Below are positions 11,201 to 24,756 of a stretch of DNA of 64,000 bases, one piece after another (positions within the stretch are counted from its first letter, which is position 1; each line of letters opens with the position of its first letter). The notes under the pieces were generated by a model that was not told the DNA's origin, did no database searches, and worked only from the letters and a program-made list of their open reading frames with translations. This DNA is from Corallium rubrum (taxonomy: Eukaryota; Cnidaria; Anthozoa; Scleralcyonacea; Coralliidae), in contig OZ036005.1 of assembly GCA_964035015.1 (NCBI GenBank), positions 2,172,178-2,236,177 of the forward strand. Reading direction: 5' to 3'. The position numbers were made by a program, and so were the translations under genes.

Positions 11201-14200
11201 CGTAGATTTTCTAACCATGTTTCTCAACCCAACTCTGAAGTAGACACTTTTATTGTGCAACCTTGAGTCAAGAATTTTGAGGGGGAAAAAAGTGAGAATA
11301 TAACAAATGAAGGTGGCGCGACATGGTCTAAATCACAAGAAATTATCGTTTATTTCCATAAAACGTTTTGCACATGCCCATGAGCTTCATTTTAATTCAT
11401 TGCATAGCTCAAGTGGTGGTCTTGATTATTGAAAAGTTTTACACCCAAGTGAAGAAATCGTGTTTCCAGTAAATGCAGAAAAACTAATTACTCGGGCTAC
11501 TATGGTAGACCGAGTCCAGGTTTCGGCTCCGTTATTATTATTTTGTCGATGTTTCGAATTGGCAATCATTACGTCATCCCGTCAGGCTTTGCGAAACTGA
11601 TGCGTGCTAAAATGCTAATCTTCATACGTTCTTTCTTCGCTTTCCTGATGTCTGATCAAGTTATTTGAAGTGAAGTGAAGTGAAGTGAAGTGAAGTGAAG
11701 TGAAGTGAAGTGAAGTGAAGTGAAGTGAAGTGAAGTGAAGTGAAGTGAAGTGAAGTGAAGTGAAGTGAAGTGAAGTGAAGTGAAGTGAAGTGAAGTGAAG
11801 TGAAGTGAAGTGAAGTGAAGTGAAGTGAAGTGAAGTGTTCTTTCTTGGATATGTTCAGTGTGTTCACAGACGTAGTTATTGTTCAGTAATTTCGCTGGCA
11901 GGTATCTTGATCTTATATACGCTTACAATCGCTGATTAAACATGATCGTGCTGTGTTGATATTTAACACCCGAAGGGACTCGACATATGAACGCTGTGTG
12001 GAAATACCTTAAATACAGGCAATAGTGTTTTGTGTATTGTGAATTGTGTTTTCTATCGGAGAATTAGATTGTGCTTTGACTATTTTCGGTGACGAATGAC
12101 GTTTAGACTTTTATAGATTTTAGCACAGCATGCGTGTAATTGCAGCTGCGAGTTTGCAGTAGCCCGAGTGAGCGCCTGACCAGGCGTCTTGTTTGCATAA
12201 AATCTGTCGCTTACCACAAACACAAGAGCACCACTAGAGCTATGCAATGAACTAACATGAAGCTCATGAGACCTATGCAAAACGTTTTATTAAGAAACGA
12301 AAATACGTAATTTCTCATGATTTGTGGAGCCACCTTAAGATGATTTGTGGAGCCACCTTAAGAGGATTTGCAAAAAAGTACAGATGAGAAGAGTCGATAA
12401 AAAACTATAGTTGATGAAAACTGTACACAAGTTTGAATAAACGTGAACAAAAACTGTCAAAAAGATTAAAAAGAACGAAGACTTTCATAAATAAAATTCA
12501 AAACAAATAAATATTGAATCAGTATTTAGAAATCGGAAGAAGATTACGGTCAAACGTAGACAACCTTTAGGTTGATATATCCAACGCTCGTCAGTGTTCA
12601 TCCTTCGATGTCTAAATACAGTCAAGCTGGTTAAAAAGACTCAGCTTTGCCTTGTAGTTTCAGCCTGCTTGGTTGTATTTAGAAATCGGAAGAAGATTAC
12701 GGTCAAACTTAGAAAACCTTTAGGTTGATATATCCAACGCTCGTCAGTGTTCATCCTCCGATGTCTAAATACAGACAAGCTGGTTAAAAAGACTCAGCTT
12801 TGCCTTGTCATTTCAGCCTGCTTGGTTGTATTTAGAAATCGGAAGAAGATTACGGTCAAATTTAGACAGCCTTTAGGTTGATATATCCAATGCTCGTCAG
12901 TGTTCATCCTCCGATGTCTAAATACAGTCAAGCTGGTTAAAAAGACTCAGCTTTGCCTTGTAATTTCAGCCTGCTTGATTGTATTTAGAAATCGGAAGAA
13001 GATTACGGTCAAATTTAGACAACCTTTAGGTTGATATATCTAATGCTCGTCATTGTTCATTATCCGATGTCTAAATACAGTCAAGCTGGTTAAAAAGACT
13101 CAGTCTTGCCTCGTAATTTCAGCCTGCTTGGCTGTATTTAGAAATTGCAGGAAGAATACGGACTAGTGTTGGATATATGACGTCCAAACCATTTCTCTAC
13201 CAACTATGCAGACAATGACACCAGTCTTAGAGTTAGCCTAGTTCCTAAGCCTTTCGTTTCCGCCATGAGCTTGGCCGCGTAGTCGGTTTGGTTCTTGGGA
13301 AGACTGGGGAGAGGCTGGAAACGAGAAGGCCTAGCAACATTCGCAAAAAGATCCTGCCCAGAATCGTTGTGGCCCTTCGAGTGTTCCTGGGATCTAGCGT
13401 AGCGACAGTATATTATATAAAAAGCATAAGGATGTCTGCGAAGATTTTACCAAAGATCTTGGCGATGGAAAGAAGGAAATTATGGAATGTATTACAATTG
13501 GAGCTCGAAATGAAAATATAACTGTTTAACTTTCAACTTTTGGCGGTTGCAGAAGGAAAGCTCGTGATAAGAAGCCAGGACAATAAACCTTCGTCGATCA
13601 GAGGTCAATAGGCTTGTATTATTTTATGCAGATGGAAATAGTAAGTGTCGGGAAACACTTAGGACGTCATAACATCACAATTCTTCCTCAATAAACAACT
13701 GAGCTGTAAAGTGAAACTGTTTACGAATGTTGCTAGGCCTTCCCCAGCAGGTCCGTTCGGATCACTTCCGAAACGTGTCAACCGAGGAAGGCCTAGAAAC
13801 TAGGCTATCTTAGAGTCTCTTTATCCATTCAATGAAAAAGTGAAAACGTTTTGTTTTTTCACCTGCTTGTAAACTTTTCAGGTGATTCTTCTCTTGCTAA
13901 ATGAAAGTCCAGTGAAACCGCTGCATCAATTCCAATTCCAAAATAGTTATTCATGACAAAGCTATTGGGTAGGTCTTCACAAGCTTGGCTTCCTTCGGAA
14001 GTAGCGGCTGTATCCGAATTATCCGAGGACTCAAAGATTATCAGCCACCTACAAACACGAACATCGATGTCGGTCTATTTTACAAAAGTGCTGTTGACGT
14101 TGTTATTTCTGTTGTGCTGTTGTCGTTATCGTTGATCGTTGGTAAGTTGTGGTGGTAGTAGTGGTGGTGCTGCTGCTGTTGTTAATGTTGTTGTTTCTGC

Positions 14201-14208
14201 TCTCGTAT

Positions 14209-14305
<97 letters not shown>

Positions 14306-15534
14306 GGTGTTGGTGGTGTTGGTGTTGCTGCTGTCGTATTTGTTGTTGTTTTTTTGTTTCGTTCCCCGCAGGAACGAAACTGTTACTGTATTAGCTTTCC
14401 ATTGACATGACAAAAGAAACTGTCATCACAGATGAAAATCGTCCAATCGTAGTGCAGTGTTGTTGACATAACTGTGATCTTATCCAATGAAATCAAAATT
14501 CCGCATAAAAAATTTAGTTGGAGGCGTGGTTAAACGCCAAAACGAAGTGAAAATATTGCTGATCTAGAGTAATTTGAAGACGTAAACAATCCCGTGCGAA
14601 GCGAATCATCAATCTTGTGCTGTAGAAAGTAGGAACTTTCCCCTCGTTGAACTCGAGAATGCATTCGTTATGTATGGCAACTGCGCGTTCCAAAAGGTCA
14701 GTCGCACTGTTTCACGCGTGTCTAATAATTTTAAAATATAGCTATTTTATGAACAATGTCAATAGTTTGAGGCTAGAAGTTCGTTATCATTCATTTGTGG
14801 CCCATCTAAATGGATTATTCTGATCCGAGAATTAAACTATGACCTATGACGACGAAAATGATGATAGTCCGTTATTGACCTAATTTATATTGATCCTTTT
14901 GGCCTTGGAAATTTATGGATTTGCTATTGGCGATTATTCAATAAATACCGCGGTGTCATAATTAATAAATCAGCTGCATGAAATTTAAACGCGACGTGCT
15001 AGCGTCTCGCAATTTTCCCGAGAAAGCAATTATTTTGGTAACGTTTTATTTTCCTCCTATAGACGGTCAGAAGAGTATTGCTACTGAATAGAAGATTTAC
15101 GTTGCCAAATTGCGTTCTCACGAAAATCGCGAGACCGCTAGCACGTCACATTTAAATTCAGTCGAATTTATGCGACTGCGAATAACCTGAAATAATCAAT
15201 AGAGCCTGCCCTCTGGACTGCAGAGGAGAGAGTAATCCGTCATGATCAGACGGTACAACGTCTGAAATGTGTGTTCGTTTTATTAGACGAAGCTTAAATT
15301 ATTTTTTTGTAGTTTTATTATAATCTTCTCCTTCAGCATATTTCTAGTTTGTTTATATGCAAAACAAAAATCGTCTGAATTAAATTTGTCGTATGAAACG
15401 CAGGCGCGTAGTAAAAATTGTCGCGCCAGTCTGGGAAATAATTAGTTGAGCTAAAATTCGTCATTGCTGTTGAAACAGCCCCTCATAAACGACTGACCGG
15501 AACGAAACAGCTATTTCTTTTAAGAAATAGTTTC

Positions 15535-15570
<36 letters not shown>

Positions 15571-15613
15571 TTTTGTTGTTGTTGCTGAGGTAATGGTGGT
15601 AATGGCGTTGTTG

Positions 15614-15644
<31 letters not shown>

Positions 15645-15647
15645 CGC

Positions 15648-15722
<75 letters not shown>

Positions 15723-18700
15723 GGTGGTGGTGGTGGTGGTGGTAATGTTGTTCTTGCTGTTGCTGTTGTTGTTCTTGCTGCTGTTGCTGTTGTGGTTGTT
15801 CTTGCTGCTGTTGTTGTTGTTGTCCGTTGCTGCTGCTGTTGTTGTCCATTGCTGCTGCTGTTGTTGTTGTTCATACCCTATTAAATGAGAACCACGTGAT
15901 CATATTACCTATCTAAAGCTGTCGTTTCTGCTTGGTCGGTAGCCATCAACAACGCAAAAGGATCTTCACTGTCAGAGTAACCAGCACCCCACCGAAGAAC
16001 ACGAGATAAGTCGTTTCCTAACGTGAAAATAGAATAATAGCTGATTTAATTTGATTTGATTGCCTATATTTGAATCCGTCATTGACTAAATAATAATAAA
16101 ATATTCTCAATCATATACAAAATCATTGCTTTTAAAGTTAGTAGTAGAAACGGACGTAACTGAAAAGTTAAAGTTTTTAAAGGTGTCCAGTAAATTAAGT
16201 TTATGTTCAAGATCTTTGGGTCGTGTGTCCACAAATGACTGATCACTGGTAGTCAAAGCCTCCCTCGCAACAACTCTTTGTGTCGTCAGGAATGAGTGAC
16301 GACACCAAGAGCGGCTACAAGGGAGACTATGGTAGTCACGATGTCCCATAAAACGGATCCTCTGTCCGCTACTGAGTTGTGCATAAAACGAATGTTAAAA
16401 CGCGGAACCAACAGTGAGTTCGACGCTCTGAGTGAGTATCTGCTGTTTCTCCTATTTAGAATAATATCACAAGGAGTGGTAGGTAATCTGAGATGAAACG
16501 CCTTGTGCATAATTTTGAATAGATCTGCATGTCCTATAGTTGGAACAGAGGGAAGGCCATTTTGCATATCCGAGAGCTTCCAAAGAGGGTGTGTCGTATA
16601 TTTATTAATTTCTCCAAATATGGCTTTTCAGTAATTAATTACAGAAATAAAGTCTAAAAGAAGTCTAAAATGTCTAAAAGAAGTATAGAATACGAACAAA
16701 TGTAAAATTATTAACAAGCTAAGATATAAAATATAAAAAATTACATTCTTCAACGAGAATGTTTTTTACAGTACTTTCAAAAAATTTTAATACTGGTCGT
16801 GTCCTTGACGATGTCCGGTAGCTCGTTCCATAATTTAGTTGCCCTGAACAAAAACGAACGCTGGCCCACAGCAGTTCTATAGAGCGGAACGTCTAACTCA
16901 TCCTTGTATCTAGTATTACGATTATGTGTTTGTGATCTTAAAGTAAATCTATTGGTAAGGTATGATGGGGCTAAACCCTTCAAACATTAAAAAGTCATAC
17001 CTGCGTCCCTAAAATGCAGCATGTACCTAACCGGTAGCCAGTTGAGTTGCTGCATAGCTGGCGTTATATGATCATATTTCCTCGTGCCGGTAACAATTCT
17101 CGCAGCGAAGTTTTGAACGCTTTGGAGTTTAGCGATGTTTTTCTTGGAAGTGTTTGCCCAGACAGAGGAGCAATAGTATAATTTACTGAAGACCAAAGTC
17201 TTCCAATAGACTGATCCCTAAGCTTCAAAGTCTGTAGTGTGTCCTTGGGAAGATTAAAGATTATTTTGGGGCCTTTCTAAAAAGTTGAAATTATTGGAGT
17301 TATTACAACACCCCCCCCCCCCCCACCCCCCAACACCCCCAGCATTAAACCATAATTAACTGAAGGTAAAATTACCTTAAAATAGAATTGTTCTAAAATC
17401 TTTCGAGGTAAGAATCTTGAACTTTTCAATAAACCTAACTTATTTACAAATTTTGTTTTTAAGCTCTAGGGTATGTGGTGCCCAACTTATCTGGTCATCA
17501 ATAGTCATTCCAAGTTATCTTGATTCTCTAACACATTTAAGGACTGAATTTCCTATGTGTAGTGGAGGGAGTGGATTTATGTAGTTTGTTCTTGTAATCA
17601 ACATTGCCTCGCTCTTTCCTGGGAGTGGTGTGAGCTTGTTGTTAAGACACCATGAATGTAGTTCGTGGAGCGCCATATTTAAATTTTGGACTGCATCTTC
17701 AACGCTTTGACATGCAAATGCAGTAAACCGTAGTGTCGTCTGCGTGGAAGATCGTTGCAAAATAAGGTAAAAAGCGTTGGACCTTATACAGATCCTTGAG
17801 GAATACCAAATCTGACTGGGAGTTTTTCTGAATTCTCTCCGTTAAAGGTCGTGAATTGGTGTCTGCCATTTAGGTAGTTCTTAAGCCAATTTAGAAATGG
17901 ACCAGTGATTCCGAAGTCCTGTTCGAGTTTTCTTTCGAGAACCGCGAGAGAAACGCTATCGAAGGCCGCCTTTTTGAAGTCAATAAACGCCACAGCTATG
18001 TAGACATTCCCGAATCCACTGCCTTTCTCCACTTTTCTGTCAAACAGTAGTAGTTCCCGTGGAGTAACCTGCGCGGTACCCTGATTATGCTCACCGTGCA
18101 CGAGTTTACATAAGCGTGAACAAAAAGATGAAACGAACACTTTCACCCAGTTTCCGGACTGACTGCGGAACGAATTACACGCCTGGCAATATTTCTACAA
18201 ATTGTTAATCATTTCTGAGGGTGTAAAAAACTAGAGTGCTGCGTGGGCAGTGTTTTAGATAAAGCAAAGTGAAAAGGTGGTAAATACTGACGTTTCATCA
18301 TAAAATCATTTGAAGTTTGGGCAGTTTTAATCACTACGTGGAATTGAAGGCTTAGCCCTTCATCACCCGAGCTGAGCCCTTCATCAGAGTAATGTGGCTA
18401 AATGTAATTTAGGTAAGGTAAAAAAGGAGACAATGCTAGTCAGCGGTCACTCATGATAATATGTGGGGATGTGGTCTGAGCTTGACTTGCGCTCATCAAA
18501 GTCTTGTCAGCGTGGTCTGAGCTTGATTTGCGCTCATCAAAGTCTCGTCAGCGTGGTCTGAGCTTGACTTGAGCTCATCAAAGTCTTGTCAGCGTGGTCT
18601 GAGCTTGACTTGCGCGTGCCAAAGTCTTGTCAGCGTGGTCTGAGCTTGACTTGCGCTCATCAAAGTCTCGTCAGCGTGGTCTGAGCTTGACTTGCGCTCA

Positions 18701-21700
18701 TCAAAGCATTGTCAGCGTGGTCTGAGCTTGACTTGTGCTCATCAAAGTCTTGTCAGCGTTGTTTGAGCTTGACTTGCGTGTGCCAAAGTATTGTCAGCGT
18801 GGTCTGAGCTTGACTTGCGCTCATCAAAGTCTTGTCAGCGTTGTCTGAGCTTGACTTGCGCGCGCCAAAGTCTTGTCAGCGTGGTCTTAGCTTGACTGGT
18901 ATTGCGCGCGCTATCTATTAGATATTTGGTCAGTGGTCACTCATTTATAATATGTGGGGATTAGCTCAGCGCTCATCAAAGTCTTGTCAGCGTGGTCTGA
19001 GCTTGACTGGTTTTGCGCGCGCTTCTATTTTTAAAATGTGATACTCTAATAAAGGGCTCCATTCGTAACGTCAATATTTCATACAAAAAACTTCGGCAGT
19101 TTACCAACAGTTTGCTCTATCTAAAACCACTCCATACGTGCATGTTTTCACTCTGTTGATCATTTCTGTTTAGTTTCCTGGTAGTCTTACCTGTGCCCAG
19201 CGGAACAATGGCCACTGGAGGTTCTCGGCAAGTGAGATTTTTACTACATTCGTCAAGAGATGAAAGAACCCAACCAACACTACCATCGCCACCACACACA
19301 AGAATACGAAATGACTCAAGATGGCGAAAGGCGTACAAACTAGAAAAAATAGATATTTAACAATTAGACAACGAGCCCGAGTTGTCTATGGCATGAGCTG
19401 ATATATAGTTGGTGAGGAGCAGCCAAGTTGACTATCGTTTATAGACAATGAGGGCCAGTTTTTTAATGGACCTTTTCACCACCTTGAATTCGCCATCTTG
19501 AATTCGCAATGCATTGTGGTCTATCCAGGGTAACAAGCTCCATTAAAAAAGGTGATTGCTTAGTGTGGAGACACAATGAGGTAAATTTATCTTTATAAAT
19601 ATTTTCGTGGCAACAACGTCTAAATGAACGTTGTAATATTAGTAAATGTAATAATGTTTGGACGTATAAGGATATATTTGTCAATATTATATCTCAACTG
19701 TAAATTGTCCAGTCAGAGAGCTTGATTTGTACCACGTGACCAGTTAATTTATCGTAGAATTGCCCGTCACAGCGGGGTATAACCTCGAATACCCAGCTGT
19801 GGCGGGGTATTCGAGTCGAATACCCCGCTGTGGGCGGGGTATTCGAGTTCGTGTACCACGCGTGAATGTCACGCACGATTCACGAAGCTGTCAACAATGG
19901 CGGAGTTTGGCGAGACAAGAAAACGTTTCGCTTGATCATACAGATGTTGACAAGAAGATTGTTAGGTTACAAGAAAATACGGATTCAGGGAATACAAAGA
20001 AAGCGACAAACAATGCATCCAGAGGCCTTGAGACGACAACAGAATGGAAACAGACCATGAAAAGCGGACAAAAGTTAAGCTAAGCGAACTTTATTAACAT
20101 TATTTAAGCTTTTTTTGGAAAGGTTAATATATTTCGATATAATATATCATTTATAGACCTTCGCTCGGGGAATTCGATGAAATATTACCCCTCGGAATGA
20201 TATATCATACCTCGGGGTAATATTTCATCGAGTTCCCCTCGCTCCAGGTCTATAAATGATAATGAATCTATCCTTATACGTCCAAGAATTGTTGCTTTCA
20301 CCAATATCACAACGATTATAATTAGACATTGTTGCCACGAAAGTGTTTATAAACAAAGATTTTCCTCACTGTTTCAAGACCATTTCTTGACTGACTCACT
20401 ATGCTGTAATTAAAGAAACTTTGTTTTGAAACAAGATTATACGTGCAACGTACCCGGGCAAAGGTCCACCATCAGAAAGCGAGTAAACTTGATGAAGATT
20501 GAGTTGTTTTTGAAAAGCAGACAAGAGTTCAACACCTTGTCCACCACCACTACGAGCATTAACTAACACCAATAAAGGATGACTTTTATCACTCAATGCA
20601 TCCACCTGAACCAAGAGAAACCAAATAATAACCTCAACAATAATGAGATAGTATAGTTAAAGTCACAGTGGACGTTTATCAACTGATGAACCTCGAGTAA
20701 AAATCTGGTTAAGCGCATTATAAATACTATACATTTAGTATGTTTTGTCGTACATTACCTTCCGTCGTACATTTAACAATTAGACAACGACATCGAGTTT
20801 TCTATGAGCTGATAGTCAACGAGGCGAAGCCGAGTTGACTATCTCCTCGTAGAAAATGAGGGCGAGTTGTCTAATTGTTTTAGTATCAACCATAAACAAC
20901 TTTCTTTAACGTATTAAAATAAGTCTTATCAAACATTGTTCCAAATTTTCGGATAGTTTTACCTTTTTGTTTGCAGTAGTTCGATGGCACATGATAAACA
21001 ATCGCTCACAAAAAAACGAGATTGTAATTACTTTGCTTTAAATATGGTGTTGATATACTCCATAGACATAAGCGAATTCATTTTCTTATTCGAAAATGTC
21101 AAACTGAACAATTTTCCATTACTTTCGGGCCAATGTTTTCATGATTTCATCACTCGTATATAAATTTTAGCGGACGCCATATTTAGCCTAGTTTCCAGGT
21201 TTTGCTCGCAGCGTGAATGTGCCGTGGCTTCTGATTGGTCAAAATAGGAGTATTCCAGGTATAAGAAGGTTTATCATTGGATAACGCTACTATGGTCTAT
21301 CACCAATAGCCCACTAGTAGCTCAGCCAATCAGAAAGCCGGATTTGTAGTAGACCACTAGTTGGTTGATACTAATACATATCATATACTACGTCTGTCAT
21401 ATACTAATGAATATGAAAACAAACCGAATGATCAAAATCTTTTTCTTGGTGTGCATCTGGGTCGGAAGTTGGTCCGACGCGTCGCAGCGTTAGTTTTTTG
21501 TTGTTGTTTTTTTATTTTCTTTCTTTCTTTCTTTGTAGTTTCTTTTTGTTGATTGTTTTTTCAGGGGTCGCCTCGCATGGGTCTTCGTGTCCCGTTTCGT
21601 GTTCCGTTCTCCCTATTGGGTAAACTATTTTCCTCATTTTCTTTTAACATTTTCTTTATCTTATAACTTATTCTTATTATTTTAGTATTTACTTTTGCTA

Positions 21701-24357
21701 ATACCCAATAAAGTTAATTAAAACATATACTACTTCTGTCATATACTACTTGTGTCAAACACTACCTATCATATTACCACCAATCCACGGTATCATCAAA
21801 GACGTTGTTTAGAGGCTTGACACATTAATAGTGCCCACGTTTCATTAACCCTTTATCGCCCAACGATGTTTTTAGTATTTTACTCTTGCAAACGCCAGAC
21901 GATTTTACTCGTCAATGGAGTGGCTACTGGGCGATAAAGGGTTAAACTGGGATGATGGCGATCTATTACCAGAAGCCTATTTGCATCTTGTTAATAGATA
22001 ACGTCATCAATGGTTCTATGAGAGTATAAGTATGGGACCTGTCTTCACAACGACCACCCCTGATGAAGACACTAGATCAGAGTGTCGAAACGTTGGGTCA
22101 TGAACAGTAACTTTTTAAGCTACGTTAAGAAAACGTTTAAACCAGAGTAGTGTTAAACTATGTCTGATTCTACACCTGGCTACGTTGGGAATTTATTTGT
22201 CATCATATACTACTTGTGTCACATACTACATGTCATACACAGCGTTATTTGTTATTGCCGTAAGGCGAGCAGCTCACTAATCTTGACGAGGTCTGGGCCG
22301 AGTTTATATGCGTTCACAAACTCGATTCTTAGGATTTCGTGGGCGATCATCTTCGGTATACGCAATGTCTACTGATAAGCGGCAGGCATTATCAAATTGT
22401 GCGCTACGCTACACCACGTTGTCTTTCTTCCTCGAGGACTTTTCGACAACAGCCGTTATTGGTGCAAATCAACAACCTAAAACTGTATAGATTGCCGTTC
22501 TTCACTTCAAGCAAGAGTGCTGACTCTTTAATGGCTCGATTTTATACGCGTGACGTCTATGTTGAGGAAAACGTCGCATGCTTAAGCTCTTGAATTGAAA
22601 ATGCTTCGGACGATAACAAGTATTTTACTACTAAATAGTAAATGGTAGCAACTCGCAGCACTTCACTTTTGATAAAAACTTCTAGTTAATAAACATATTT
22701 CTACACGTACGTGGATATTTGGAATAAGCTTCACAAATAGATTCTTCCCACTAAGCGTGGCATCCTGCAGTTCACCCATTGCTCTCGAAGCCTTGTCGGA
22801 AGAACTGAAGGCCAAAAAGACGGTACCTATAAGGGGAAAAAGTATGGCAGAATACCGTAAGAACCCGCGTATAAGAACCTGGTAATTAAAGGGCTTATAT
22901 GCAGCGAAAAATAAGTTTGGGAGAAACTCTCTTATTTAAAAGAACTTTTGAAGTAATAAAGATTGACGTTTTCAGCTCTTCCATATCTCACTTCGTTGTG
23001 GATATCGATATTTGCGTGATATGCAAATAACATCACTTAGACGTCATATGTTGAAATATCATGTCTGTTCTTGCAATAATTCAAGTAAATCACTTGAAAC
23101 CTTTCATGTATAGTGTCCTGCGATACACAGAAGCACATGCACAGTTAAAGTGAGTTCGTTAAATAATCTCAAATTGATATTCATGATTTTCCAACATGTC
23201 ATTATGCAGTGTGACGTCTAAGTGATGTTATTTACATATCAGGCAAATCTCAATATCTAAAGAACGAAGTGAGATATGGAAGAGCTACAAACGTCAATCT
23301 CTATAAATTCAAGTCTCTCCCGAACTTATTTTTCGCTGCATAAGCCCTTTTAAAACCTGTTTAACCTTCATTGTATATAAGAACCTGTTGAGCATAAAAA
23401 CTGGAACAGGTTACATGGACAGGGCTGGCCCGGTTAACCGGGATGAGTTTACGAAACGATTACATATGGAGCGGGCTAGCCCGGTAAGCTGGGATGATTT
23501 CAGGCCAAAATTCGCAATTATCAAGTAAATAAGGGCAAAGTTGAGTTAGCTTTACTTCAGTTTTATACTAATTAGTCTATTATCTGTTTTGTAAGCCCAT
23601 CGTTAATAAAAAGATTGTTAAAGTCTTAGCTAACCCAGGAAAGCGTCTTCACGAAGACTAATTAATTTATTAAATCTTCGCTTTGATCACGAAATACACA
23701 AACCACGTTGATGTTCTATTCAGTACCGTGTCGGTGGTTGGATATCGGAGGAAGAAATTACATAAATTAAGCAAACTTTTACCTTGATTTTCTCTTAAAA
23801 TACTGATTTGTTTGAGATGCTACATCATACACTCGGAAGAGTGTTTCATTGGGATATCGAAACACCTCAAAGTTTGTTCAAAAACCTTGGCTTCGTCTCG
23901 GTTTTCAACAAACGTCTCAGTGTTTGGATATCCTGATGAAACACTCCTCCTCGTGTATGATATATTACATAAGGCACCACACTCATATATAGTTGTTGAA
24001 CCAACAGTAGCAAGCATCTGTTTCTCTTGAGAAAATAGGAACCTATTTACAGTCATTTGCAACTCACTTTTCACCCAAATCTTCGCAAGTTCGTTCGTAG
24101 TTCGTTTTGAACTCTGCATTTGATTGGTTGCTTGGTTCCTTCTAGCAGCCAATCAAATGCGTAGTTCAAAACGAACTTTGAACTTCCCAACGAACTTGCG
24201 AATTTCGGAACGAACTTCCAAAGATTTGGGTGAAAAGTGAGTAGCAAATGACTGTAAGAACCTAAATAGTCTAAATTCTCAGTAAACACCATATATATAA
24301 GAACCTTTTTTAGGCTAACTTGGAAAAACCCAGGTTCTTATACGCGGGTTTTTACTG

Positions 24358-24435
<78 letters not shown>

Positions 24436-24712
24436 TTTTAAAAAAAATACAGTTTCATTCAGAAAAAAACAACAAACAACTTAACTTACGATAATTACAG
24501 ATATAGATTATAATTATAGATAATAATAATAGATAATAATATTATAAATATAGATTAAAATATTTTTCTTTTCCAAATCTAATCTTTAAGAACTTCAACT
24601 AATGGATCCTTGCAACACCAGTCTCTATGTCTAAATCAATATCTTTAACATTACAATGTAAAATAATAATAACAATAATAATAATAATAACAATAATAAT
24701 AATAATAATAAC

Positions 24713-24756
<44 letters not shown>

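Larger units (their letters stand above)
22850..24355. mobile_element. 1.5-kb terminal-repeat element with four nested foldbacks
   Basis: ACCCGCGTATAAGAACCTGG near 22865 and CCAGGTTCTTATACGCGGGT near 24331 are inverted ends. Inside: foldbacks at 22895-23355, 23380-23500, 23820-23990 and 24048-24270. A TA dinucleotide flanks both ends. A diverged terminus occurs at about 42600-42640. Confidence 0.65.

Noticed and set aside
14126-14413. Poly-Thr, poly-Val and poly-Leu frames
   Set aside because: GTT trinucleotide tract.
15461-15874. Gln/Asn/His-rich frames, resembling a polyQ protein
   Set aside because: GTT/GCT tract in intron sequence of DGKQ; frame has no conserved flank.
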